Shown: piece after piece, positions 38,777-47,456 of the stretch
How the letters are laid out: each line of letters opens with the position of its first letter
Numbering within the stretch: position 1 is the stretch's first letter
Assembly (NCBI RefSeq): GCF_008329645.1
Contig: NZ_CP043474.1
Location: 5,456,001 to 5,520,000, forward strand
Direction of reading: 5' to 3'
From: Mycolicibacterium grossiae
GTDB taxonomy: Bacteria > Actinomycetota > Actinomycetes > Mycobacteriales > Mycobacteriaceae
Length of the DNA stretch: 64,000 nucleotides
Program-made: the position numbers and the translations under genes
Notes under the pieces: model-generated
Told to the model about the DNA's origin: nothing
What the model saw: the letters and a program-made list of their open reading frames with translations, nothing else
Databases searched by the model: none

Positions 38777-39921
38777 GCGATGAGGCTCTTCGGCACCAGT
38801 CCGATCAGATGATCGAGACCTTGACGGACGGCTCCGGCAACGGGTTTCGGCACCACGGCCAGCAGGTCGAGCGCGGGCCGGGCGAAGCTCGGGGTGACCG
38901 CCGCGGCGAGGCGCCGGATACGGCGCAGGTCTCCGCCGGCCCACTGCGGGTCGGTGTCGGCGAGGTGATGCACGTCCTCCAGCTCGTTGACCGGACGGGC
39001 GCGGCGGGTGGACAGCGAGCGGGCGATCGCGTCCTCGATGCCCACCAGTCCGCCGGGCGGATCGGGCACCAGATCACGCAACCCGTCCTGGGTCGCCCGC
39101 ATCGGGTAGTCGAGCGATTCGACGAGGTCGCCGGCGAGGCCGCCGGGCACCGGGAGGATCGCACCCGTCAGCCACGACACCACGCGGGTGTCGATGCCGC
39201 GCACCGGCAGTGCGGCCCGGCGCTCCCCCGCGATGCGCGCGTAGGCCCGCAGCAGGTCGCCGTAGGTGGTGGTCTCCGGGCCGGTGATGTCGTAGGACCC
39301 CGCCGGCACGCGGTCGGCGTCCGCCGCGGCGACGAGGTAGTGCAGGACGTCGGCCACCGAGATCGGATCGAGCGGGTTGTTGGCCCAGGCCGGCATCGGG
39401 ATCACCAGGAAGCGGTCACCGACGTAGCGCACCATCTCGAACGAGGTGGACCCGGCGCCGATGACGATCGCCGCGCCGAGCCACACCACCTCGGGTCCGT
39501 CGTCGATCGTCAGCGCCTCGGCGACCTCCGCGCGGCTGGTGAGGTGTTCGGACAGCTGCCCCTCGGTCGGCACGAAGCCACCCAGGTAGACGATCCGGCG
39601 GACGCCCGCCGCGCGTGCGGCGCGGGCGACGTTCGCGGCCGCGGCGTTGTCGGCGTCGCGGAAGCCGGGCTGGCCGATGCCGTGCACCAGGTAGTAGACG
39701 ACGTCGACGTCACCGGCGACGTGGAACGCACTGTCGACCGACGCCGCGTCGGCGGTGTCGAGGTAGACCGGCGTGACGTCCTCGATCCAGCCGAACCCCC
39801 CGAGCTTCTCGAGGTTGCGGCTGCCGACGACGACGTGGTGCCCCTCGTCGAGGAGGGAGCTGACCAACCGCGACCCGATGTACCCGGTGGCGCCGGTGAC
39901 GAGCACTCGCAAGGGACTCAC
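38773..39921 (-). CDS. NAD(P)-binding atypical SDR / NmrA-like protein
   Basis: 382 residues. N-terminal Rossmann motif VLVTGATGYIGSRLVSSLLDEGHHVVVGSRN (TGxxGxxG), YYLVHGIGQPGF and RIVYLGGFVPTE follow. This is the a5-type atypical SDR group that lacks a clear YxxxK. The C-terminal ~140 residues (SWLTGAILPVPGGLAGDLVESL; DLLAVVPKPVAGAVRQGLDHLIGLVPKSLIA) are an extension typical of mycobacterial homologues. It is first gene of a pair with the CPBP protease (4-bp overlap). Role unknown, perhaps a sensor or reductase at the membrane. Confidence 0.85.
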   Translation of the reverse strand: MSPLRVLVTGATGYIGSRLVSSLLDEGHHVVVGSRNLEKLGGFGWIEDVTPVYLDTADAASVDSAFHVAGDVDVVYYLVHGIGQPGFRDADNAAAANVARAARAAGVRRIVYLGGFVPTEGQLSEHLTSRAEVAEALTIDDGPEVVWLGAAIVIGAGSTSFEMVRYVGDRFLVIPMPAWANNPLDPISVADVLHYLVAAADADRVPAGSYDITGPETTTYGDLLRAYARIAGERRAALPVRGIDTRVVSWLTGAILPVPGGLAGDLVESLDYPMRATQDGLRDLVPDPPGGLVGIEDAIARSLSTRRARPVNELEDVHHLADTDPQWAGGDLRRIRRLAAAVTPSFARPALDLLAVVPKPVAGAVRQGLDHLIGLVPKSLIA

Positions 39922-39974
39922 GCCACGTCCTGTACCCGGCGCCGTCGAATCGGAACCAGGATGTGGCCCGACCC

Positions 39975-40493
39975 TCAGGCGCCCCGGTGCATGTCGATGA
40001 GGTGCTGGTAGAGCAGGGCGTTGTTGCGGTTGTTGGTCACCTCGTCCTCGCTCAGTTCGCGGCGCACCTTGCCCGGTACGCCGGCGACGAGCGAGCCCGG
40101 CGGCACCTCGACGCCCTGGGCGACGACGGCGCCCGCGGCGACCAGGGAGCCGCGGCCGATGCGTGCGCCGTTGAGGACGACGGCGCCCATGCCGATGAGG
40201 CAGCCGTCCTCGATCGTGCAGCCGTGCAGCACGGCGTTGTGGCCCACGCTGACGTCGGTGCCGATCCGCGCCGGGAAGCCGGGGTCGACGTGGATGGTGA
40301 CGTTGTCCTGGATGTTGGCGCCGTCGCCGATCTCGATCGGCTCGATCTCGGCGCGCAGCGTGGCGCCGTACCAGACGCTGGCCTTGGCGCCCAGCGAGAT
40401 GCGGCCGACGAGCGCGGCGTTGGGGGCGACCCAGGCGTCGTCGTGCAGCTGCGGGGTGTGGCCGTTGACGGACAACAGGAGGGGCTCTGCCAT
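39975..40493 (-). CDS. Gamma-class carbonic anhydrase family protein
   Basis: 172-residue left-handed beta-helix hexapeptide protein. Zinc-ligand histidines of the gamma carbonic anhydrase family are present in IHVDPG and in GHNAVLHGC (the His-x4-His pair). Reads PNAALVGRISLGAKASVWYGATLRAEIEPIEIGDGANIQDNVTIH, the YrdA/CaiE pattern. ATG 40493 is 7 bp after minus-strand TACCAT (40501-40506), a leaderless start; the ATG at 40502 lies in the -10. It stands alone. Many such proteins have weak or no anhydrase activity, so the function is a family inference. Confidence 0.92.
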   Translation of the reverse strand: MAEPLLLSVNGHTPQLHDDAWVAPNAALVGRISLGAKASVWYGATLRAEIEPIEIGDGANIQDNVTIHVDPGFPARIGTDVSVGHNAVLHGCTIEDGCLIGMGAVVLNGARIGRGSLVAAGAVVAQGVEVPPGSLVAGVPGKVRRELSEDEVTNNRNNALLYQHLIDMHRGA

Positions 40494-40668
40494 GTCGAGC
40501 ATGGTAGGCACGCCGCCGGTCGCGCGGTCACGCGCCGTGGCCAACGCCTGTGGTGTGGGTCACTGCGATTTTCGCCGGACCTCGCGCGGCACATACGATG
40601 CGCGAGGCGACGCGTCGGGGGATGCAACCGTTCGCCCGATGACGCAGAGAAGAGCTGAGGAGCCGATC

Positions 40669-41388
40669 GTGAAGACCCGTACCAGCAAGACCCTGGGCAT
40701 GGCCGCGGCCGTCGCGGCGCTCGCGGTGTCGTTGCCCGTGGCGATCACCGCCCAGGCCGAGCCCACGCCGACGACCACCACCGTCAAGCCGCCTGCCGAG
40801 CCGCAGGGCAACTGCGACCCGCTGCGCAAGGAGCTGGCCACCGCAGGCACCACGCCCGCCGACCTGGCCCCGCTGCCCGTCGGTCAGGTGCTCGCCAAGA
40901 TCCCGTCGCTGAGCACCTTCTACTCGGCGATCTCCGGTGGCCTGAACCCGGCCGTCAACGTCGTTCCGGTGCTGGAGAACGGCCCGTACGTCATCTTCGC
41001 GCCGAACAACGACGCCTTCGCCAAGCTGGACCCCGCGCAGCTCGAGTCGCTGAAGTCCGACCCGGCCGCGCTGACCAAGCTGGATTACTACCACGTCTTC
41101 CTCGGCCTGCTGAACCCCGGCGACGTCGCCGGCCAGCGGCCTACCCAGCAGGGTGAGGAGATCAAGGTGACCGGCAAGGACGGCGACATCAAGGTCAACG
41201 ACACCGCCAAGGTGATCTGCGGTGGCATCTCGGCCGCCAACGCGCGGGTGTACATCATCGACACCGTGCTCGACCCGGCCGCACCGCCGGAGGCGCTGAC
41301 CCCGCAGACGTCGTTCAGCAACACCGGCAAGCCGCTCACCCCGACGTCGACGACCAGCTCGTCGCCGTCGCCGGCGCCGACCGCCTGA
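40669..41388 (+). CDS. Secreted fasciclin-domain protein
   Basis: 239 residues from GTG 40669 (GAGGAG 6 bp upstream). The Sec signal at ~1-31 ends AQA, with a short Thr/Pro linker. A single fasciclin (FAS1) domain at ~55-210 follows: LSTFYSAISGGLNPAVNVVPVLENGPYVIFAPNNDAFAKL and the H2-like RVYIIDTVLDP. Cysteines in GNCDP and VICGG probably pair. The tail is Ser/Thr/Pro-rich. It is related in fold to MPT70/MPB83 but more divergent. Likely an extracellular or wall-associated adhesion-type protein. A strong terminator follows at 41405. Confidence 0.9.
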   Translation: MKTRTSKTLGMAAAVAALAVSLPVAITAQAEPTPTTTTVKPPAEPQGNCDPLRKELATAGTTPADLAPLPVGQVLAKIPSLSTFYSAISGGLNPAVNVVPVLENGPYVIFAPNNDAFAKLDPAQLESLKSDPAALTKLDYYHVFLGLLNPGDVAGQRPTQQGEEIKVTGKDGDIKVNDTAKVICGGISAANARVYIIDTVLDPAAPPEALTPQTSFSNTGKPLTPTSTTSSSPSPAPTA

Positions 41389-41404
41389 CGCACCACACGC
41401 GAAG

Positions 41405-41441
41405 AAGCGGCTCGGGACCTCGTCGTCCCGAGCCGCTTTTC
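41405..41441 (+). terminator. Intrinsic terminator after the fasciclin gene
   Basis: AAGCGGCTCGGGAC (41405-41418) pairs perfectly over 14 bp with GTCCCGAGCCGCTT (41425-41438) around a 6-nt loop, followed by TT and CGTGATT. It also lies downstream of the convergent acyl-CoA dehydrogenase gene. Confidence 0.88.
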
Positions 41442-41507
41442 GTGATTGCGGCGCGCTAGCGTTCGCCTAGCGAACGGCAGCGCGCCGAAATCGCCCTGGA
41501 GGGCCGG

Positions 41508-42650
41508 TCACAGCCCCAGGTCGCGTCCGATGATCTCCTTCATGATCTCGGTCGTGCCGCCGTAGATCGTGGAGATGCGGACGTCGACGTAGTCGCGTGC
41601 CACCTTGTACTCATTCATGTAGCCGTAGCCGCCGTGCAGCTGCAGGCACGCGTCGACGACGCGCTTGTGCAGTTCGGTGCACCACCACTTGGCCTTGGAG
41701 GCCTGCACGGCGGTCAGCTCGCCGTCGACGACGGCCCGCAGGCAGCGGTCGATGTACTGCTCGCCGATCTCCAGTTCGGTGTCGAGCTCGGCCATGGTGA
41801 ACCGGCTGTTCTGGAAGCTGCCGATCGGCTGCCCGAAGGCCTTGCGGTCCTTGACGTATTGCAGCGTCTCGTCGAACGTCGCCCGCGCGCCGGCGATCGC
41901 GGCGACCGCGATGGACAACCGCTCCGACGGCAGGTTGGTCATGAGGTGGTAGAAGCCCTTGCCCTCCTCGCCGAGCAGATTGGCCCCCGGCACCCGCACG
42001 TTGTCGAAGTGCAGCTCGGCGGTGTCGGCGAAGTGCTGACCCATCTTGTCGAGCTTGCGGCCGCGGGTGAAGCCCTCCATCCCGCGCTCGACGACCAGCA
42101 GCGAGAAGCCCTTGTGCCCGGCGTCGGGGTTGGTGCGCGCGACGACAACCACCAGGTCGGAGTTGATGCCCGCGGAGATGAACGTTTTGGAGCCGTTGAG
42201 GATCCAGTCGTCGCCGTCGCGGACGGCCGAGGTCTTGATGCCCGCGAGGTCGCTGCCCGCGCCCGGCTCGCTCATCGCGACCGCACCGATCAGCTCACCG
42301 GTGATGTAGCCCGGCAGCCAGCGCGCCTGCTGCTCCTCGTTGGCGAGGTTCACGAAGTACGGGCCGACGATGTCGTTCTGCAGGCTGACACCCGGGGTGG
42401 GGCCGCCGTAGCGGGCGAACTCCTCGACGATCACCGCGTTGAAGCGGAAGTCGTCCACGCCCCCGCCGCCGAACTTCTCCGGCAGGTTGAAGCCGATGAG
42501 CCCGTACTTGCCGGCCGCGATGTACGCGTCGCGGTCGACGATCTTCTCGTTGGCCCACTTCTCGGCGTACGGCGCACATTCCTTCTCGAGGAACTGCCGG
42601 GCGGTTGCGCGCAGCTGCTCGTGTTCCTCGTCGAAGATGAGTCTCTTCAC
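41508..42650 (-). CDS. Acyl-CoA dehydrogenase (LCAD-like active site)
   Basis: 380-residue FAD acyl-CoA dehydrogenase. FAD/substrate motifs are AMSEPGAGSDLAGIKTSA and WILNGSKTFISAG; C-terminal LHGGYGYMNEYKVARDYVDVRISTIYGGTTEIMKEIIGRDL. The position of the usual catalytic Glu (IYEGT) is Gly (IYGGT), as in human LCAD. The base is therefore expected on helix G, in FDETLQYVKDRKAFG, suggesting long or branched-chain substrates. It is last gene of the thiolase-hydratase-dehydrogenase operon (9 bp from the hydratase stop), facing a divergent GntR regulator. Confidence 0.94.
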   Translation of the reverse strand: MKRLIFDEEHEQLRATARQFLEKECAPYAEKWANEKIVDRDAYIAAGKYGLIGFNLPEKFGGGGVDDFRFNAVIVEEFARYGGPTPGVSLQNDIVGPYFVNLANEEQQARWLPGYITGELIGAVAMSEPGAGSDLAGIKTSAVRDGDDWILNGSKTFISAGINSDLVVVVARTNPDAGHKGFSLLVVERGMEGFTRGRKLDKMGQHFADTAELHFDNVRVPGANLLGEEGKGFYHLMTNLPSERLSIAVAAIAGARATFDETLQYVKDRKAFGQPIGSFQNSRFTMAELDTELEIGEQYIDRCLRAVVDGELTAVQASKAKWWCTELHKRVVDACLQLHGGYGYMNEYKVARDYVDVRISTIYGGTTEIMKEIIGRDLGL

Positions 42651-42659
42651 GTCGTCCTC

Positions 42660-43457
42660 CTATTCGGCTTTCCAGACCGGCTGGCGCTTCTCGGCGAAGG
42701 CCAGCGGTCCCTCCCTGGCGTCCTTCGAACGCAGCACCGCCCCCATCTCGCGGATGGTCCGGTTCCAGCCCGCCTGCTCGTCGGGCACGGTGCCGTCGTC
42801 CACGCCGCGGGCCACGCGCTTGCTGGCCCACACCGCCAGCGGCGCGTTGACGGTGATGCGCAAGGCGAGCGCGAGCGCGGCGTCGACCACGGTGCCGTCG
42901 GGCACCACCTCGTTGATCAGACCCCAGCGCAGGGCGTCGGCCGCCGACATCGGCTCGCCGGTCAGGACAAGTTCCATCGCGACCTTGCGGGGCAGCTGGT
43001 CGACGATGCGGAACACCCCACCGGCGCCGGCGATCAGGCCGCGCTTGACCTCCGGCAGCCCGAACGTGGTGCGCTCCTCGGCGACCACCAGGTCCGACGC
43101 CAGCGCGATCTCCGTGCCGCCGCCCAGCGCCGTCCCGTTGACCGCGGCGATGATCGGCTTGTCGATGACGTGCTGCACGTAGCCGGCGAACCCCCATTCG
43201 GCGTGGTCGGGGTGAAAGATGTTCTCCCGCCGGGAGATCGCCTTCAGGTCGGCTCCGGCGCAGAACGTCTGTCCCGCTCCGGTGAGCACGACGGCGCGCA
43301 CCTCGGGATCCTGCTGCGCGGCGTGCAGCGCGTCGCCGAGCGCGGTGCTCACCGCGGCGTTGACGGCGTTGCGCGCCTCCGGGCGGTTGAGCGTGATCAG
43401 CAGGACGTTGCCCCGACGCTCGGTCAGAGCGCCCGGGGCCGCGGCATCCTCGCTCAC
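42660..43457 (-). CDS. Enoyl-CoA hydratase
   Basis: 265-residue crotonase-family hydratase. Oxyanion-hole loops are QTFCAGADLKAI and ALGGGTEIALASDLVV; catalytic Glu in the GLPEVKRGLIAGAGGVFR segment (~141), with Gly in place of the first Glu. Ends KRQPVWKAE, the typical C-terminus (KRxPxWxxx). The GTG at 43457 overlaps the upstream thiolase stop (GTGA), and the acyl-CoA dehydrogenase starts 9 bp after its own stop, so this is the middle step of one beta-oxidation operon. Confidence 0.94.
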   Translation of the reverse strand: MSEDAAAPGALTERRGNVLLITLNRPEARNAVNAAVSTALGDALHAAQQDPEVRAVVLTGAGQTFCAGADLKAISRRENIFHPDHAEWGFAGYVQHVIDKPIIAAVNGTALGGGTEIALASDLVVAEERTTFGLPEVKRGLIAGAGGVFRIVDQLPRKVAMELVLTGEPMSAADALRWGLINEVVPDGTVVDAALALALRITVNAPLAVWASKRVARGVDDGTVPDEQAGWNRTIREMGAVLRSKDAREGPLAFAEKRQPVWKAE

Positions 43458-44611
43458 AGCAGCTCGAGGATGGTCGCGTTGGCCTGGCCGCCGCCCTCGC
43501 ACATGGTCTGCAGGCCGTACTGAATCCCGTTGTCGCGCATGTGGTACAGCATCGTCGTCATGATGCGCGCGCCCGAGCCGCCGAGCGGGTGGCCCAGCGC
43601 GATCGCGCCGCCGTTGGGGTTCAGCTTCTTCTCGTCGGCGCCGATGTCGGCGAGCCACGCCATCGGCACGGGCGCGAACGCCTCGTTGACCTCGAAGACG
43701 CCGATGTCCTCGAGGCGCAGCCCCGACTTCTTCAGCACTTTCTGGGTCGCCGGGATCGGCGCGGTCAGCATGATGACCGGATCGGAGCCGGCGAGGGTCG
43801 CGGTGTGCACCTTGGCGATGGGCTTGAGACCGAGCGACTGCGCCTTCTCCGCGGACATGAACAGCAACGCCGCCGAGCCGTCGGAGATCTGGCTGGAGTT
43901 GCCGGCGTGGATCACGCCGTCCTCCTTGAAGGCCGGCTTCAGCTGCGCCAGCTTCTCGATCGGGGTACCGCGGCGGATGCCCTCGTCCTTGAGCACGACG
44001 GTCTCGTTGCCGTCGGCGTCGGTGGTCTTGATCCCGACGATCTGGTCGTCGAACGCGCCGGAATCCTGTGCGGCGGCGGCCTTCTCGTGCGAGTCGAGGG
44101 AGAACTGGTCGAGCGTGGTGCGGTCCAGGCCCCAGCGCTCGGCAATCATCTCGGCGCCGATGCCCTGGTTGGGCGTCTGGCTGTAGCGGCTGCGGAAGGC
44201 CTCCGGGTAGGGGTGGCCGCCGTTGGCCAGCGACGAACCCATGGGGGTGCGCGACATCGACTCGACGCCACCGGCGACGACGACGTCGTAGTGTCCGGCG
44301 ATGACGCCCGCGGCGGCGAAGTGCACCGACTGCTGGCTCGAGCCGCACTGGCGGTCGACGGTCACGCCCGGCACCGTCTCCGGCCAGCCCGCGGCGAGCA
44401 CCGCGGTGCGCGCGATGTCGAGGGCCTGCTCCCCGGCCTGCATGACGCAGCCCCAGATGACGTCGTCGACCAGCGCGGGATCGACGCCCGCACGCTCGAC
44501 GAGTCCGTTGAGGACCTGGGCCGACAGCTCACCGGGGTGGACGCCGGACAGCCCGCCGTTGCGCTTGCCGATCGGCGATCGGACGGCTTCGACGATGACG
44601 GCTTCGGCCAT
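43454..44611 (-). CDS. Acetyl-CoA C-acyltransferase (thiolase)
   Basis: 385-residue thiolase. Nucleophile C89 in VDRQCGSSQQS; NEAFAPVPMAWL; the catalytic His in GGAIALGHPLGGSGAR; second Cys in QTMCEGGGQAN. Closest by eye to the mycobacterial FadA6-like group. ATG 44611 has GAAGGAGAAG upstream. It is first gene of an operon with hydratase and acyl-CoA dehydrogenase. Two related operator-like motifs lie in the 196-bp gap to the divergent GntR gene. Completes a beta-oxidation trio for an unidentified acyl-CoA. Confidence 0.95.
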   Translation of the reverse strand: MAEAVIVEAVRSPIGKRNGGLSGVHPGELSAQVLNGLVERAGVDPALVDDVIWGCVMQAGEQALDIARTAVLAAGWPETVPGVTVDRQCGSSQQSVHFAAAGVIAGHYDVVVAGGVESMSRTPMGSSLANGGHPYPEAFRSRYSQTPNQGIGAEMIAERWGLDRTTLDQFSLDSHEKAAAAQDSGAFDDQIVGIKTTDADGNETVVLKDEGIRRGTPIEKLAQLKPAFKEDGVIHAGNSSQISDGSAALLFMSAEKAQSLGLKPIAKVHTATLAGSDPVIMLTAPIPATQKVLKKSGLRLEDIGVFEVNEAFAPVPMAWLADIGADEKKLNPNGGAIALGHPLGGSGARIMTTMLYHMRDNGIQYGLQTMCEGGGQANATILELL

Positions 44612-44678
44612 GACACTTCTCCTTCGAAGGACGGGCACGCCCCGTGGGCGCGATCACCAACCGAAGGTAGAGGAACTA

Positions 44679-44769
44679 GGTTTACTAGGTCAACCTACTG
44701 GTTGGTAGACGTCGGGCGTCGCGCTCGGGAACGGCCGCGGCCTTCTCGACATGGTTTACTGAGTTGACC
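44679..44769. promoter_or_regulatory. Two 17-bp operator-like repeats (candidate GntR sites)
   Basis: GGTTTACTAGGTCAACC (44679-44695) and GGTTTACTGAGTTGACC (44753-44769) agree at 13 of 17 positions. The first overlaps an 5-4-5 dyad CAACC-TACT-GGTTG (44691-44704). One lies on each side of the intergenic region between the thiolase operon and the divergent GntR gene, suggesting autoregulation and repression of both. Confidence 0.6.
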
Positions 44770-44807
44770 AGCTGAGCATGCCCCAGGCCCGGACGAGAGG
44801 AGGCGCG

Positions 44808-45605
44808 ATGGTCCGCAACACGCCGCTGGCGCCCATGATCGGGCCGGACAGCGTGACGCCGCTCGGCGGGTCTCCGATCCGCTCGCCGAAGACGGCCGAA
44901 CTCGTCGCCGGAACGCTACGGCGCATGGTGGTCGACGGCCAACTCTCCGAGGGCGACTTCCTGCCCAACGAGGCGGAGCTGATGGCGCACTTCGGCGTCA
45001 GCCGCCCAACGCTGCGCGAGGCCGTGCGGGTGCTCGAGTCCGAGCGCCTGGTCGAGGTGCGGCGCGGGTCGCGCACCGGCGCCCGCGTCCGGGTGCCGGG
45101 CCCGGAGATCGTCGCCCGGCCCGCGGGTCTGCTGCTCGAGCTGTCCGGCGCCACGATCGCCGACCTGCTGACCGCCAAGGCGGGCATCGAGCCCCTGGCG
45201 GCACGTCTGCTCGCCGAGTCCGGCAGTGCGGAGGCGTTCGACGAACTCGACCGGCTGCTCGCCGAACTCGTCGCCGCCGACCCGCAGTCCAGCCGGCTGG
45301 CCGAGAGCACCGGGCTGTTCCACCTGCGGGTGGTGCAGCTGTCGGGCAACGCCACGCTGAGCATCGTGGCCGGCATGCTGCACGAGATCACGGTGCGGCA
45401 CACGGCGTTCGTGTTCAACGCGCACCGTCCGGTGTCGAAGGCCGACTTCGTCAAGCTGATCCGCTCCTACCGCAAGCTCATGCAGTTCCTGCGCGCCGGC
45501 GACGGCGACCGCGCCGAGGCGCATTGGCGCAAGCACCTCGACGTGTCCCGCGAGCTGCTGCTGACCGGCCTGGAGAGCGTGCCGGTCCGCGACGTGATGG
45601 GCTGA
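44808..45605 (+). CDS. FadR-subfamily GntR regulator
   Basis: 265 residues. Winged helix at ~25-95: RSPKTAELVAGTLRRMVVDGQLSEGDFLPNEAELMAHFGVSRPTLREAVRVLESERLVEVRRGSRTGARV. The FCD effector domain (~105-250) has the metal-ligand pattern Asp/His: DLLTAKAGIEPLAARL, FHLRVVQLSGN, and KHLDVSRELL. ATG 44808 follows GAGAGGAGG. It is divergent from the beta-oxidation operon it probably represses. The ligand is presumably an acyl-CoA or carboxylate (family inference). Confidence 0.92.
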   Translation: MVRNTPLAPMIGPDSVTPLGGSPIRSPKTAELVAGTLRRMVVDGQLSEGDFLPNEAELMAHFGVSRPTLREAVRVLESERLVEVRRGSRTGARVRVPGPEIVARPAGLLLELSGATIADLLTAKAGIEPLAARLLAESGSAEAFDELDRLLAELVAADPQSSRLAESTGLFHLRVVQLSGNATLSIVAGMLHEITVRHTAFVFNAHRPVSKADFVKLIRSYRKLMQFLRAGDGDRAEAHWRKHLDVSRELLLTGLESVPVRDVMG

Positions 45606-45635
45606 CGGTCTCGCCGAGCCTGCTGCCAGATCGCG

Positions 45636-47396
45636 TCACTGGGCCGGATCGCGATCTCCCCGCAGTCTCGACGCATCCGACGACGTGACGTGCACCGGCA
45701 CGGTGTCGTCCCACGGCTGCCGGGTGACCATCTCGGCGACCTCGACGTAGCCGCGCTCGAACTCGCCGGTCGCAGCGTCGACCAGCCGGTACTGCTGCCG
45801 CTGCACGTGGATGGGCTGGGCGTCGAGCATCACGATGCGGATCTCGCCCGGCTCGAAGTGGCACCGGGACTGCAGCGCGGCGACCAGCTGCTCGTTGCTC
45901 ATGTGGCCGTCGCCGAAGTTCCAGCCGATCGCCGTGGAGACGATGCGTTCGCCATCGGTGAGGACGTACTCCGCCTCGTCCTGACCGGTCATCGCCCGGT
46001 GCGCGAGGGTGAACAGCGCCCGGCCGTGGGTGTTGAAGGAGCGGAACGCGTATCCCATGTAGAGGTACATCTCGGCGGTCTCGCGGCTGCCGTAGTACCG
46101 CTCCATCTGCGCGGCGGGCATGCTGGCGATCGAGACGATGCCCCGCTCGATCTTCTCCGCGGCCGAGGGCTTCACGCACCACAGCGAGGTGTCCCAGTTG
46201 CCGGCGTAGTAGCGCATGCCGGGCAGGAACGACACCTTGCGCGGGAACAGGTTGCCCAGCGCGACGGTGCCGGCCACGACGACGAACAGCAGCACCGGCC
46301 ACGGGCTCTTCAGGTCGGCAAGTCCGACGTTCGCGTGCCCGACGAACAGCGCCACGACGCTTAACATCATGAACACGTTCCACTCCAGCGGCACGCCCAT
46401 CGGAATGCTCGACAGGATGCCGAAGTGGAAGCACAGCATGACGAAGGCGGCGATCGCGGTGGCCGGGCCGCCGTGGCTGAAGAACAGCACCAGCGGCACC
46501 AGCCCTTCGATCACCGTGCTGAAGTGCGCGAGGAACCGGGACGGCCGTCCGGGCCGCAGGTCGTCGGGGAAGTGCTCGAAGAAGCGCCGCTTGATCCACC
46601 GCGGCCGGAACACCGGGTTGTTGCTCATCATGGTCGAGATGACGAACGGGAAGTGCTTGTTGAGCTTGCTCGTCGCGGCGCCGAGCCAGATCACCAGGCA
46701 CACCAGCTTGGCGGCGATGACGATGTCGGCGCCGCTGAACAGGAAGCACGCCGCGAGTGAGGCGTACACCTCGCCGCGCGCCGCCAGGAAGATGACCTTG
46801 TCGCGCAGCCCGACGACGGCGAGGACGCCGAGGATCGCGGCGGTCTGCCAGACCGGGAGCACGCCGATCTCCGACCCCAGTTCGGAGATGGGCCCGGTGC
46901 CGTCGGTCGCCAACGCGACGACGAGCAGGATCAGCAGCGCGGCGTAGAGCGCGGCATCGAACGGCGTCCGGGCGTCGCCTCTGGTCAGTGGAATGCGGTT
47001 CGGCCACGGTGGCAGCCGGATGGTGCCGGGCCGCAGCCAGTACAGGATCGAGCCCATCGGCGGGAAGAACCGGTTGTTCAGCGGGCCGAAGCCGCACCCG
47101 AGGCCGACGACCTCGAACAGCATCGTGTAGAGGATGACCTTCTGGTAGACGATCGGCTCGGCGTACCACTGGGCCACGTTGGTGAACCCGTCGACGCCGG
47201 CGGTGGTCAGCGCGACGAGCCACGCGCCCAGCACGTACAGCAGGATCTTGACGACGTAGAACAGGTGCAGCACCACCGGCGTGCCGAACCCGACCTCGGC
47301 CCAGTGCCGGGCCATCGGTTCGATGCGCTGCGAGCGGGTTCCCTTGCTCCACGTCGCGTAGTCGACGACCGGGGCGTCCTGTTTCAGAAATCCCAT
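45636..47396 (-). CDS. DUF3556-like multi-pass membrane protein, KstR-box controlled
   Basis: 586 residues with about ten membrane helices over the first ~420 residues and a C-terminal soluble domain of ~160. N-terminal GFLKQDAPVVDYATWSKGTRSQRIEPM, then GFGPLNNRFFPPMGS and KLNKHFPFVISTMMSNNPVFRP, match the DUF3556 family of mycobacterial transmembrane proteins. No catalytic function is known. ATG 47396 is 7 bp after minus-strand -10 TAGTCT (47404-47409), a leaderless start, and the -10 overlaps a perfect KstR-type palindrome. That places the gene in the cholesterol/steroid regulon, perhaps in uptake or modification of a sterol-derived compound. Confidence 0.85.
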   Translation of the reverse strand: MGFLKQDAPVVDYATWSKGTRSQRIEPMARHWAEVGFGTPVVLHLFYVVKILLYVLGAWLVALTTAGVDGFTNVAQWYAEPIVYQKVILYTMLFEVVGLGCGFGPLNNRFFPPMGSILYWLRPGTIRLPPWPNRIPLTRGDARTPFDAALYAALLILLVVALATDGTGPISELGSEIGVLPVWQTAAILGVLAVVGLRDKVIFLAARGEVYASLAACFLFSGADIVIAAKLVCLVIWLGAATSKLNKHFPFVISTMMSNNPVFRPRWIKRRFFEHFPDDLRPGRPSRFLAHFSTVIEGLVPLVLFFSHGGPATAIAAFVMLCFHFGILSSIPMGVPLEWNVFMMLSVVALFVGHANVGLADLKSPWPVLLFVVVAGTVALGNLFPRKVSFLPGMRYYAGNWDTSLWCVKPSAAEKIERGIVSIASMPAAQMERYYGSRETAEMYLYMGYAFRSFNTHGRALFTLAHRAMTGQDEAEYVLTDGERIVSTAIGWNFGDGHMSNEQLVAALQSRCHFEPGEIRIVMLDAQPIHVQRQQYRLVDAATGEFERGYVEVAEMVTRQPWDDTVPVHVTSSDASRLRGDRDPAQ

Positions 47397-47403
47397 GCCG
47401 AGA

Positions 47404-47424
47404 AGACTAGAACGTGTTCTAGTC
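47404..47424. promoter_or_regulatory. KstR-type operator overlapping a leaderless -10
   Basis: GACTAGAACGTGTTCTAGTC (47405-47424) is a perfect palindrome whose core TAGAACGTGTTCTA fits the KstR consensus TNNAACNNGTTNNA at every fixed base. The minus-strand -10 TAGTCT (47404-47409) lies inside it, so a bound repressor would block polymerase directly. Confidence 0.85.
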
Positions 47425-47456
47425 CGGCGGAATGGGTTCTGCCGACTCCCCGAGCG

